From: an uncultured Eubacteriales bacterium
Lineage (GTDB): Bacteria; Bacillota; Clostridia; Oscillospirales; CAG-272
Reading direction: 5' to 3'
DNA length: 24,273 nt
NCBI GenBank assembly: GCA_900547725.1
Contig: URHR01000026.1
Coordinates: forward strand, 1-24,273
Numbering within the stretch: the first letter of the stretch is position 1; every line of letters starts with the position of its first letter. The translations under genes were made by a program, and so were the position numbers. The notes under the pieces were generated by a model, which saw only the letters and a list, made by a program, of their open reading frames with translations, was not told where the DNA came from and searched no databases. Below are positions 16,818-23,290 of the stretch, one piece after another.

Positions 16818-16879
16818 TGTGTTATATGGGATTTTACACAACCAACATATATTATACTACATAACCGACAAAAAGTCTA
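16818..16879 (-). promoter_or_regulatory. Promoter and candidate operator of the hydrogenase operon
   Basis: On the - strand TAGACT (16874-16879), a 17-bp spacer and TATAAT (16851-16856). Just downstream, around the expected start site, TGTGTTATA (16818-16826) and TTTTACACA (16832-16840) form an interrupted dyad with 7 of 9 matching positions. This is where a repressor could act. The spacing does not fit the Rex consensus. Confidence 0.65.
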
Positions 16880-17051
16880 TAGTTTTTCCGAAAAAAAGCG
16901 CATTTTTTCTGTGAGAACTTTGCAAAAGGACGCGAAAAGCGGCACATTTTTAACATATGCTTGAAACCGCCGCAACCGCCGCGAAGCAAGTGTTTCAAAT
17001 GAGACAAAATCAAACCGTTTCCTGTCGAAACAGCCGCTTTTTTCGGACAGT
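16880..17051. other. Remainder of the 304-bp gap before hydC
   Basis: No gene is supported here. It contains nested inverted repeats: AAAAGCGGC (16935-16943) with GCCGCTTTT (17033-17041), TTGAAAC (16961-16967) with GTTTCAA (16992-16998), and a GTTTC/GAAAC hairpin (17017-17031). Together these could fold as a three-way junction ending in six T on the + strand. No + strand promoter was seen. Confidence 0.35.
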
Positions 17052-17084
17052 AAAAAGATGCCGACGCAATGTCGGCATCTTTTT
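17052..17084 (-). terminator. Terminator of the ABC ATPase gene (bidirectional)
   Basis: AAAAAGATGCCGAC and GTCGGCATCTTTTT form a perfect 14-bp stem with a 5-base loop, 21 bp beyond the stop at 17106. Confidence 0.92.
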
Positions 17085-17105
17085 GCATGATGAAAACAGC
17101 CCGGA

Positions 17106-18221
17106 TCAGTGAACGATGCAGCGCTCGGTGTCCTTGTCGAAGATGTGCAGTCTCGTCATATCGAAAGCGATCTTGATCTTATCGCCTGCTCTCGTGGTGG
17201 AACGGGACGAAACGCGGGCAGTCAGCTTGCCCTCTTCGCCAACCAACAGATAGAGATAGATTTCTGCGCCCATCAGCTCGGTAACATCCACATCGACTTC
17301 CAGCGTGGATTCCGGATATTTTTCCAGCGCATCCGCACTGTCAAAGATACATTCGGGACGAAGACCCGCAACCACTTCCTTGCCGATGTATTCCTTCAGC
17401 GCCTCGTTGGTTGCCTTCTCCTCGGGAACAAGCAACTTGTTGCCCTCGTAAATGAAGTACAGCTTGCCGTTCTCCTCTTCCAGTTTGCCGTCCATAAAGT
17501 TCATCTGCGGCGTTCCGATGAAGCCGGCGACGAACATATTGACAGGCTCGTCATACAGCTTCTGCGGTGCGTCGACCTGCTGAATCAGACCGTCCTTCAT
17601 AACGACGATACGGGTTGCCATGGTCATAGCCTCGACCTGGTCGTGCGTAACGTAAATAAAGGTGGTTCCCACGCGGTTGTGAAGCTTTGTAAGCTCGGTT
17701 CTCATGGTTGCACGAAGCTTTGCGTCCAGGTTGGAGAGCGGCTCGTCGAGCAGGAAGACCTGCGGGTCGCGGACGATTGCACGTCCCAGAGCGACACGCT
17801 GTTTCTGACCGCCGGACAACGCCTTCGGCTTTCTGTCGAGCAGGTGCGTGATATCCAGAATGCGCGCGGCTTCCTCAACCTTCTTCTTGATGACTTCCTT
17901 CGGAACTTTGCTCAGCTTCAGACCGAACGCCATGTTCTCGAACACCGACATATGCGGATACAGAGCGTAGTTCTGGAACACCATTGCGATCTTACGATCC
18001 TTCGGTGCAACATCGTTGACCAGACGGTCGCCGATGCGCAGTTCTCCTTCGGAGATCTCTTCCAAACCCGCGATCATACGCAGGGTTGTGGATTTACCGC
18101 AACCGGAAGGTCCGACCAGAACCAGAAACTCCTTGTCTTTGATCTCCAAGTTGAAATCGGAAACGGCAGTTACGCCGCCCGGATACTTTTTATAGATATG
18201 CTTCAAAGATACGCTTGCCAT
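17106..18221 (-). CDS. ugpC: Sugar ABC transporter ATP-binding protein (MsmK/UgpC type)
   Basis: The 371-residue protein is the ATPase of a CUT1-type carbohydrate importer, acting at the inner face of the membrane. Walker A is GPSGCGKST (37-45), the Q-loop is Gln83, the signature LSGGQ is at 135-139, Walker B FLLDEP at 156-161 and the switch His193 is in VTHDQ. An OB-fold regulatory domain of the MalK/MsmK type follows from about 240. No permease or binding protein genes are near. In related Firmicutes one such lone ATPase energises several sugar importers, which is the likely role here; the sugar cannot be told. The start has AGGAGG 11 bases upstream and a TACAAT -10 box lies further up with a poor -35. 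A strong terminator follows. Confidence 0.93.
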   Translation of the reverse strand: MASVSLKHIYKKYPGGVTAVSDFNLEIKDKEFLVLVGPSGCGKSTTLRMIAGLEEISEGELRIGDRLVNDVAPKDRKIAMVFQNYALYPHMSVFENMAFGLKLSKVPKEVIKKKVEEAARILDITHLLDRKPKALSGGQKQRVALGRAIVRDPQVFLLDEPLSNLDAKLRATMRTELTKLHNRVGTTFIYVTHDQVEAMTMATRIVVMKDGLIQQVDAPQKLYDEPVNMFVAGFIGTPQMNFMDGKLEEENGKLYFIYEGNKLLVPEEKATNEALKEYIGKEVVAGLRPECIFDSADALEKYPESTLEVDVDVTELMGAEIYLYLLVGEEGKLTARVSSRSTTRAGDKIKIAFDMTRLHIFDKDTERCIVH

Positions 18222-18268
18222 CTTTTTGTGATCCTCCTGTGCCCTGTGTGGGACAATAAAATAACCTC

Positions 18269-18274
18269 TATTAT
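18269..18274 (-). promoter_or_regulatory. Probable -10 box of the ABC ATPase gene
   Basis: On the - strand TACAAT is found about 50 bp before the ATG. The hexamer at 17 bp upstream (TTTCTT) is a poor -35, so the promoter may be weak or regulated. Confidence 0.4.
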
Positions 18275-18399
18275 TGTACCAGATTTTTGCCCAAAAAGAA
18301 AGAGTTTATTTCTCCAAATTTTCCGTCTCGATTTTGTGCAACACTGCCAAATCGACTCATTTTTCTGTGAACAAAACGCCGATTTGGGCTTTTCGACGC

Positions 18400-18413
18400 C
18401 TTAATATATTAAG
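18400..18413. repeat. 14-bp palindrome after tex
   Basis: CTTAATATATTAAG is perfectly self-complementary and begins one base beyond the tex stop codon. It may be a weak processing or termination structure, or a protein site. The rest of the gap to the ABC gene is AT-rich with no other gene. Confidence 0.4.
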
Positions 18414-18414
18414 A

Positions 18415-20574
18415 TCAGCTCTTCTTTTGCTTCATCGTCAGCGCGATCCGCTTCTTCGGAACGTCCACGCTCAGCACGCGGACCTTGACGATATCCCCGA
18501 CCTTGACCGCCTCGGAGGGATGCTTGATATAACGGTCCGAAAGATGTGAAATGTGAACCAGTCCGTCCTGATGCACGCCGATGTCCACAAATGCGCCGAA
18601 ATCCGTCACGTTGCGGACGGTTCCCGTCAGCTCCATATCGGGCTTGAGATCCTCCATGCTCAGAATATCGTCGCGCAGCACGGGCGGCGGCAAGGTGTCG
18701 CGGATGTCGCGCCCGGGCTTCTCCAACTCAGTCAGAATGTCGTTCAGCGTCGGCAGACCGATGCCGAGCTGTTCACAGACTTTGGCACTCCCCGCCTTCG
18801 TCACCTTTCCGCGCAGTTCCTTCAAATTCCCTTCGCGCACATCCTCTCTCGTATATCCGAACAGGGACAGCAACTTTTCGGTTGCTTCATAGGACTCCGG
18901 GTGCACGCCCGTGTTATCGAGAATCTCCCTGCCGCCCGGAACGCGCAAAAATCCCGCCGCCTGTTCGTAAGCTTTTGCCCCGATGCGCGGAACTTTGAGC
19001 AGCTGCGCACGGTAGGCAAACTCCCCGTTCTCTTCGCGGTACTTGACAATATTTTTCGCCGAAGCGAGATTGATACCCGAAATGTAGGACAGGAGCGAAT
19101 AGGACGCGGTGTTGACGTCCACGCCGACCGCATTCACGCAATCCTCAACCACGCCGCCGAGCGCCTCGTCCAGTCTCGCCTGCTTCATATCGTGCTGATA
19201 CTGTCCGACGCCGATGCCCTTGGGGTCAATCTTAATCAACTCCGCCAAAGGATCCTGCAGGCGTCTGGCAATGGAAACCGCGCTTCTCTGCATGACGTCG
19301 AAATCAGGAAATTCCTCCGCCGCCAGTTTGGACGCGGAATAGATCGAAGCGCCTGCCTCGCTGACCACAATGTATTTCACATCGGCGTCGATCTCCTTCA
19401 GAAGTCCCGCAATGAAGATCTCGCTTTCCTTGGATGCAGTTCCGTTTCCGATGGCAATGACGTCCACATGATGCCGCGAGATCATCCGCTTCACCACCGC
19501 CTTGCTCTTCTCGGTTTCCTGCCGCGGCTTGACGGGATAGATCACGCCCGTGTCCACCACCTTGCCGGTCTTGTCCACAACCGCCAGTTTGCACCCGTGC
19601 GCATAGCCGGGGTCGAAGCCGAGAACGGTTTTCCCTTTCAGCGGAGACTGCATCAGAAGATGGCTCAGGTTGTCCGCAAAGACCTTGATCGCCCCCTCGC
19701 AGGCATTGTCGAAGATGTCGCTCCGGATTTCCCGCTCGATGGACGGCGCAATCAGGCGCTCATAGCCGTCGGTCAGCGCTTCGGCAACATGCGGCGTTGC
19801 GGGGCTACCGTTGGTTTTCAGCAGCTTCGCCCGCAGACCGCGCAGAACGGTGTCCTCGTCCACGGTCAGGGTCACCTTGAGATATTCCTCCTTCTCGCCG
19901 CGGTTGATCGCCAGAACGCGGTGCGGCGCAATCTTCTTCAGCGCCTCGGAGAAATCGTAGTACTGTGAATAGACCGAGTCCTCTTCTTTCGCCCCCTTGG
20001 TGACCAGCATGCCGAGATTGAAGGTCAGCGCGCGCAGCTCCTTGCGGTATTCCGCATTGTCGGAGATGTCCTCCGCAATGATGTCCCGCGCGCCCTGCAA
20101 CGCGTCCTCAACCGTCGCAACGCCTTTTTCCTCGTTGATATAGGTTGCCGCCTGTTCTTCGATGGAGGGCGTATAGGTCTTTTCCTGCGCCATCAGGAGT
20201 TCCGCAAGCGGTTCCAAGCCCCGCTCGCGCGCAACCGACGCGCGCGTCTTTCTGTGCGGGCGGAAGGGTCGGTAGATGTCCTCCACCTCCGTAATCGTCT
20301 TTGCCGCGTCAATCGCCGCCTGAATTTCGGGAGTCATCTTCTCCTGTCCCGCAATCAGCGCCGAAACTTCCTCCTTGCGCTTCTGCAGGTTGCGCAGAAA
20401 CGTCAGACGGTCAAACAGGTCGCGCAGAACCGTGTCGTCCAGACTTCCGGTTACCTCCTTGCGGTAACGCGCGATAAACGGGATGGTATTTCCTTCGTCA
20501 ATCAACTCCACGGTTTTCTCCACCTGTTCGGGTTTCAGAGAAAATTCCGCGGCAAGCGTTTCATTGATATTCAT
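18415..20574 (-). CDS. tex: Tex family transcription accessory / RNA-binding protein
   Basis: The 719-residue protein matches Tex (YhgF/YdcI), a cytoplasmic nucleic-acid-binding protein acting in transcription. The N-terminal Tex domain carries NTIPFIARYRKEVTGSLDD (about 29-47) and EDIYRPFRPHRKTRASVARE (97-116), both highly conserved. A YqgF-like RNase H fold follows (VLGFDPGYAHGCKLAVVD, about 325-342), then helix-hairpin-helix repeats (about 490-560). A C-terminal S1 RNA-binding domain spans about 650-716 (GTVRNVTDFGAFVDIGVHQD). Length is standard. The ATG overlaps the end of rsuA by 14 bp and has AGGA nine bases upstream, so the two are co-transcribed. No frameshift or missing domain is seen. 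Confidence 0.96.
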   Translation of the reverse strand: MNINETLAAEFSLKPEQVEKTVELIDEGNTIPFIARYRKEVTGSLDDTVLRDLFDRLTFLRNLQKRKEEVSALIAGQEKMTPEIQAAIDAAKTITEVEDIYRPFRPHRKTRASVARERGLEPLAELLMAQEKTYTPSIEEQAATYINEEKGVATVEDALQGARDIIAEDISDNAEYRKELRALTFNLGMLVTKGAKEEDSVYSQYYDFSEALKKIAPHRVLAINRGEKEEYLKVTLTVDEDTVLRGLRAKLLKTNGSPATPHVAEALTDGYERLIAPSIEREIRSDIFDNACEGAIKVFADNLSHLLMQSPLKGKTVLGFDPGYAHGCKLAVVDKTGKVVDTGVIYPVKPRQETEKSKAVVKRMISRHHVDVIAIGNGTASKESEIFIAGLLKEIDADVKYIVVSEAGASIYSASKLAAEEFPDFDVMQRSAVSIARRLQDPLAELIKIDPKGIGVGQYQHDMKQARLDEALGGVVEDCVNAVGVDVNTASYSLLSYISGINLASAKNIVKYREENGEFAYRAQLLKVPRIGAKAYEQAAGFLRVPGGREILDNTGVHPESYEATEKLLSLFGYTREDVREGNLKELRGKVTKAGSAKVCEQLGIGLPTLNDILTELEKPGRDIRDTLPPPVLRDDILSMEDLKPDMELTGTVRNVTDFGAFVDIGVHQDGLVHISHLSDRYIKHPSEAVKVGDIVKVRVLSVDVPKKRIALTMKQKKS

Positions 20575-21310
20575 TCGATTCTGTCCTTTCCGTTGTAATG
20601 GATATGGTTGGATCGCCCGTTTGCAGGGCGCGGATCTCCGCCCCGGTCAGTTCGCGCCATGCGCCGCGTTCCGAGGCGAGGTCAAGTGTCAGCGGTCCGA
20701 ATGTCAGCCGCTCCAGCGTGAGAATGCGGTTGTTCACCGCTTCCATCATGCGTTTGATCTGATGATATTTACCCTCCGTGATGAAAATAACCCCCGCGTC
20801 TGGCGTTGAAAGGGTCACGCGGCAGGGTGCGGTTACATACCCGCCGATGTCGATACCCGCTTCCAGTGCCGAAAGATCCTCTGCGGAAAGCGGACGCTCG
20901 GTCGTAAATCCGTAGCTTTTGGTCACATGGCTTTTCGGCGCGAGCAGACGGTGCGCAAGCGGACCGTCGTTGGTCAGAAGCATCAGACCCGTTGTGTACT
21001 TATCCAACCGCCCGCAGGGAAAGATTCCTTTGCGGCGGTATTCGGGAGGTACCAACTCGGTCACACACGGCGCGCTTCGGTCATCGGTTGCGCTGACGTA
21101 TCCCTGCGGCTTATTCAGCAACAGATAGACATACTGCTGTCTGACCACAGGCTTCCCGCAGAATACCACACGATCCGCGTCGGGGTCAATGTGCGTGTCG
21201 GGTTTTCTGACGGGAACACCGTTCACCGTCACACTCCCACTCCGACACGCCCGCGCGGTCTCCGTGCGGCTTGCCAGACCGCATTCCGATATCAGCTTAT
21301 CCAGACGCAT
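20561..21310 (-). CDS. rsuA: 16S rRNA pseudouridine synthase, RsuA family
   Basis: The 249-residue protein should isomerise a uridine of 16S rRNA (U516 in E. coli) to pseudouridine. An N-terminal S4 RNA-binding domain (MRLDKLISECGLASRTE, 1-48) precedes the synthase domain with catalytic Asp103 in GRLDKYTTGLMLLTNDG and the RsuA-type LLAPKSHVTKSY and EGKYHQIKRMMEA segments. The start at 21310 was chosen since GGAGG lies seven bases upstream and the protein then begins directly at the S4 domain; ATGs at 21316 and 21349 are poorer. A good promoter is upstream, and tex overlaps its 3' end. A related rRNA target (RluB/RluE type) cannot be excluded, but the SHVTKSY region favours RsuA. Confidence 0.92.
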   Translation of the reverse strand: MRLDKLISECGLASRTETARACRSGSVTVNGVPVRKPDTHIDPDADRVVFCGKPVVRQQYVYLLLNKPQGYVSATDDRSAPCVTELVPPEYRRKGIFPCGRLDKYTTGLMLLTNDGPLAHRLLAPKSHVTKSYGFTTERPLSAEDLSALEAGIDIGGYVTAPCRVTLSTPDAGVIFITEGKYHQIKRMMEAVNNRILTLERLTFGPLTLDLASERGAWRELTGAEIRALQTGDPTISITTERTESNEYQ

Positions 21311-21354
21311 GGTCATTCCTCCGTTTGCTTTGAGAAGGGGTTCTTCCATTATTT

Positions 21355-21383
21355 ATTATATCATATTTTCCGCCGTCTGTAAA
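21355..21383 (-). promoter_or_regulatory. Promoter of rsuA-tex
   Basis: TTTACA (21378-21383), a 17-bp spacer and TATAAT (21355-21360) on the - strand, about 45 bp before the rsuA ATG. A 14-bp palindrome CAGTTTTCAAACTG lies just upstream of the -35. Confidence 0.85.
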
Positions 21384-21553
21384 GGCATTTCCGAAAGTTT
21401 ACAGTTTTCAAACTGAATTGTAATTCCTCCCGGGCTGGCGGAACTCCCCTGCAAAGCAACAAAAATAATTCACAATCTTTTCATGCTTTAACTGTTAAAA
21501 ATGACAAAAAAGCAAGATTTGCATGTTCATTTTCGCCATAAGTTGCCCCCTTG

Positions 21554-21602
21554 ATTTGGTGATGTCAACCAAATGCGCGCAGCATTTGTTGAAAGATGTC
21601 AA
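21554..21602. repeat. Overlapping dyads and GATGTCAA repeats upstream of the sigma gene
   Basis: ATTTGGT/ACCAAAT (21554-21574) and CAACCAAATGC/GCATTTGTTG (21566-21591) are alternative stems sharing one arm. GATGTCAA occurs at 21561 and 21595. They sit 20-70 bp before the -35 of the sigma-factor promoter and could be binding sites. The remaining part of the 463-bp gap 21311-21773 is AT-rich, apart from the two promoters, with no supported gene. Confidence 0.4.
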
Positions 21603-21622
21603 AAAAATCTTTCCAAAAAGCA

Positions 21623-21650
21623 TTGACATTATGCAAATATGTGGTATAAT
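21623..21650 (+). promoter_or_regulatory. Promoter of the sigma-factor gene
   Basis: TTGACA (21623-21628), a 16-bp spacer and TATAAT (21645-21650). The leader to the ATG at 21774 is about 115 nt and has a possible TCGGTT/AACCGA stem. Confidence 0.85.
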
Positions 21651-21773
21651 ATTAACTGTAGATGAAATGGAAATCAGGATCGGCTCCCCGCGTTGGCATC
21701 GGTTGATTGTCAGAGGGCAGTAAACCGAAGTCGATCGGAGAGCGTTTTTTGTAACAGGAAGGTATCCCCTCGC

Positions 21774-22352
21774 ATGGAAGCAGTCGACAACAGTACATCA
21801 CAGGCGCGCAAGCTGATAGAGCTCGCCCGCAAAGGAGACGAGAACGCGTTCACGGCGCTCTTCCGCGCATACTCCCCGTTGATTGACCGATCGGTTGCCC
21901 GATATGCCGCCGAGGGCGTTCCCGAATCGGATCTGCGATCCGACGCAATCGACGCATTTTCCGCGGCGGTTGCCCGTTACGATACCGAGCAAAACAATGT
22001 CACATTCGGTCTGTACGCGCAGATCTGCATTGCAAACCGACTCGCAAGCGCCCTGCGCGCCTATCGGAAAATTCATCACACCGTCTCGTTGGACGGTCTT
22101 GATCCCGACGCCCTGCCCGCAGGCGAGGAAAGCAACCCCGCTCATTTTATTATGGAAGCGGAACGTTACGCGGATCTCTGCCGCAAAATGGAAGCCGTCC
22201 TCTCCTCCGCCGAGCGCGAGGTCTGGATGCTGTTCATTTCGGGGCTGACCGCGCCGCAGATCGCTGCGCAACTCGGGGTCGGTAAAAAATCCGTGGAGAA
22301 TACGCTGTACCGCGCAAGAAAAAAGTTGCGGGAGAGTTTTTCCGAAGCGTAA
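21774..22352 (+). CDS. Sigma-70 family RNA polymerase sigma factor (SigH/ECF-like)
   Basis: The 192-residue protein has a region 2 (about 13-75; LIELARKGDENAFTALFRAY, then DLRSDAIDAFSAAVARYD) and a region 4 helix-turn-helix at about 135-185 (LSSAEREVWMLFISGLTAPQIAAQLGVGKKSVENTLYRARKKL). It should direct RNA polymerase to a special promoter set. The region 2 pattern is closer to stage-0/SigH-like small sigma factors than to classical ECF factors, but this is uncertain. No anti-sigma gene follows. ATG at 21774 was chosen because AGGAAGG lies 11 bases upstream; the frame extends back to 21693 without homology. It is transcribed from its own promoter and probably reads into the zinc-ribbon gene downstream. 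Confidence 0.88.
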   Translation: MEAVDNSTSQARKLIELARKGDENAFTALFRAYSPLIDRSVARYAAEGVPESDLRSDAIDAFSAAVARYDTEQNNVTFGLYAQICIANRLASALRAYRKIHHTVSLDGLDPDALPAGEESNPAHFIMEAERYADLCRKMEAVLSSAEREVWMLFISGLTAPQIAAQLGVGKKSVENTLYRARKKLRESFSEA

Positions 22353-22385
22353 TAGCGTAATGCGGCAGAAATCATTCGTCATCAT

Positions 22386-22449
22386 GCCCGACTTAGCTCA
22401 ATCAGAGCGGCTCGCAAGAGAGGATGTCGGTGAAAATCCGGCAGAGGGC
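22386..22449 (+). ncRNA. tRNA-like (cloverleaf-like) element in the leader of the zinc-ribbon gene
   Basis: This 64-base stretch can fold as a four-armed structure. The ends GCCC/GGGC close it. A D-arm-like hairpin is GCTC-AATCA-GAGC. The anticodon position is taken by a tiny CTC-GCAA-GAG hairpin. A T-arm-like GTCGG-TGAAAAT-CCGGC completes it. D- and T-arm sequences strongly recall tRNA, but there is no anticodon loop, no CCA, and the T loop lacks TTC. It lies 38 bases before the next ATG. It may be a degenerate tRNA, a regulatory fold or chance. Confidence 0.35.
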
Positions 22450-22487
22450 AAAAATAAATTCTTATCTGACAAGAGAGGGTAAACACA

Positions 22488-22808
22488 ATGTTCCAGGATG
22501 AAAACTACGACGCAGTTGCTGACAACGAGTTTGTTGATGAGACCTTGGTCTGCAAGGATTGCGGCAAAGAATTCGTATTCACCGCAGGTGAGCAGAGATT
22601 CTACGCCGAAAAAGGGTTCATGAACAAGCCGAAGGCTTGCAAGGCTTGCCGCGACGCAAAGAAAAACGGCGGCAAAGCACCGCGCGAGTACTTCACTGCG
22701 GTTTGCGCGGATTGCGGAGGCGAGGCAAAGCTGACCTTCCAGCCGTCCAATGACAGACCGGTCTACTGCAGCGCCTGCTTCGAGAAGCATCGCCAGCAGC
22801 AGGGCTGA
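22488..22808 (+). CDS. Small protein with two zinc-ribbon domains (zf-trcl type)
   Basis: The 106-residue protein contains four CxxC knuckles: Cys22/25, Cys51/54, Cys73/76 and Cys94/97. They form two zinc ribbons of the short family often called probable zinc-ribbon domain (zf-trcl), seen in CKDCGKEFVFTAGEQRFY and NKPKACKACR. Such proteins are common in Clostridia; the function is not known, and nucleic-acid binding is the usual guess. The N-terminus (MFQDENYDAVADNEF) is acidic. GAGAGGG eight bases upstream supports the start. It follows the sigma-factor gene by 135 bp on the same strand, with a tRNA-like leader fold between, and ends before a strong terminator. Confidence 0.88.
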   Translation: MFQDENYDAVADNEFVDETLVCKDCGKEFVFTAGEQRFYAEKGFMNKPKACKACRDAKKNGGKAPREYFTAVCADCGGEAKLTFQPSNDRPVYCSACFEKHRQQQG

Positions 22809-22880
22809 TCCACTTCGGCGATCCCCCACTGTATCCGATTTTTCACGGCTTGCAATCATCCTGAATATGAAGATATGGTT

Positions 22881-22928
22881 CGGAACGAACCGCCTTCCCG
22901 TCAAACGGAAGCGGTTCGTTCCGTTTTT
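22881..22928 (+). terminator. Terminator of the zinc-ribbon gene
   Basis: CGGAACGAACCGC-CTTCC pairs with GGAAGCGGTTCGTTCCG (one bulged C), followed by five T and C. Strong intrinsic terminator about 70 bp after the stop. Confidence 0.92.
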
Positions 22929-22982
22929 CGGAGTACGCGGAGGATTCTTTCCGAAAAAAATAAAAAAATTTGCGAAAAGGGG

Positions 22983-23011
22983 TTGCAATCGGGACGAAAG
23001 TGTGGTATAAT
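22983..23011 (+). promoter_or_regulatory. Promoter of the tRNA gene
   Basis: TTGCAA (22983-22988), a 17-bp spacer and TATAAT (23006-23011), ending 12 bp before the tRNA 5' end. Confidence 0.85.
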
Positions 23012-23023
23012 ATAGAAGTCGAC

Positions 23024-23100
23024 GGAAGCATAGCTCAGTTGGTTAGAGCGTACGGTTCACATCCGTAAGGTCGAGAGTTCGAGCCTCCCTGTTTCCACCA
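23024..23100 (+). tRNA. tRNA-Val (anticodon CAC)
   Basis: The 77-base gene folds as a standard cloverleaf. The acceptor is GGAAGCA with TGTTTCC (one G-U pair), and the D-stem is GCTC/GAGC. The anticodon stem TACGG/CCGTA holds the loop TTCACAT, so the anticodon is CAC, reading the Val codon GTG. The variable loop is AGGTC, the T loop TTCGAGC, the discriminator A, and CCA is encoded. The T stem GAGAG/CTCCC has one A-C mismatch at the second pair. Promoter and terminator flank it closely, so it is a single-gene unit. Confidence 0.93.
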
Positions 23101-23133
23101 AAAGTCCTTGACACGCAGTCAGGGACTTTTTTT
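23101..23133 (+). terminator. Terminator of the tRNA gene
   Basis: AAAGTCCTTGAC and GTCAGGGACTTT form a stem with one G-T wobble and a 5-base loop, followed by T residues, immediately after the CCA end. Confidence 0.9.
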
Positions 23134-23164
23134 CTCGTCTTCCGAAGTTTTTTGCTGTCCGCTC

Positions 23165-23193
23165 TTGACAAACGCCGCGCCGCGTGCTATACT
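23165..23193 (+). promoter_or_regulatory. Promoter of the DUF6198-like membrane-protein gene
   Basis: TTGACA (23165-23170), a 17-bp spacer and TATACT (23188-23193). Transcription should start near 23200, giving a leader of about 90 nt that contains a terminator hairpin. Confidence 0.9.
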
Positions 23194-23208
23194 ATAGCCG
23201 TAAAATCA

Positions 23209-23276
23209 GTATGGATTTTTCTGAGAAAGCACTCATTTTTCGCCATACACCCAAAGCGGTGTATGGCGATTTTTTT
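23209..23276 (+). promoter_or_regulatory. Transcription attenuator in the leader of the membrane-protein gene
   Basis: A perfect 12-bp stem TCGCCATACACC/GGTGTATGGCGA (23240-23251, 23258-23269) with seven following T is an intrinsic terminator. It lies between the promoter and the ribosome site of the downstream gene. GTATGG at 23209-23214 can pair with CCATAC inside the left arm, giving a possible antiterminator. A frame ATG GAT TTT at 23211 runs through the hairpin and could be a leader peptide, but it lacks a good ribosome site. Confidence 0.7.
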
Positions 23277-23290
23277 GCGGAGGAACGGAA

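Noticed and set aside
16815..16845. Rex-type redox operator before the hydrogenase operon
   Set aside because: The dyad is present, but the distance between its TTGTG-like and CACA-like parts is 15 bases, not the 8-10 of the Rex consensus I know.
18553..19968. A 471-codon + strand frame opposite tex
   Set aside because: Shadow of the tex coding sequence, without recognisable domains.
21495..21539. A 14-residue frame on the - strand (MAKMNMQILLFCHF) with AAGGGGG upstream
   Set aside because: It has a plausible ribosome site, but no promoter was found and nothing downstream depends on it except the rsuA promoter region; support is too thin.
22386..22449. A functional tRNA gene
   Set aside because: There is no anticodon loop, only four acceptor pairs, a non-standard T loop and no CCA.
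22411..22450. Cobalamin riboswitch
   Set aside because: GGTGAAAATCC matches the riboswitch core, but the downstream B12 box (GCCACTG) and the full architecture are missing, and the gene has no link to cobalamin.
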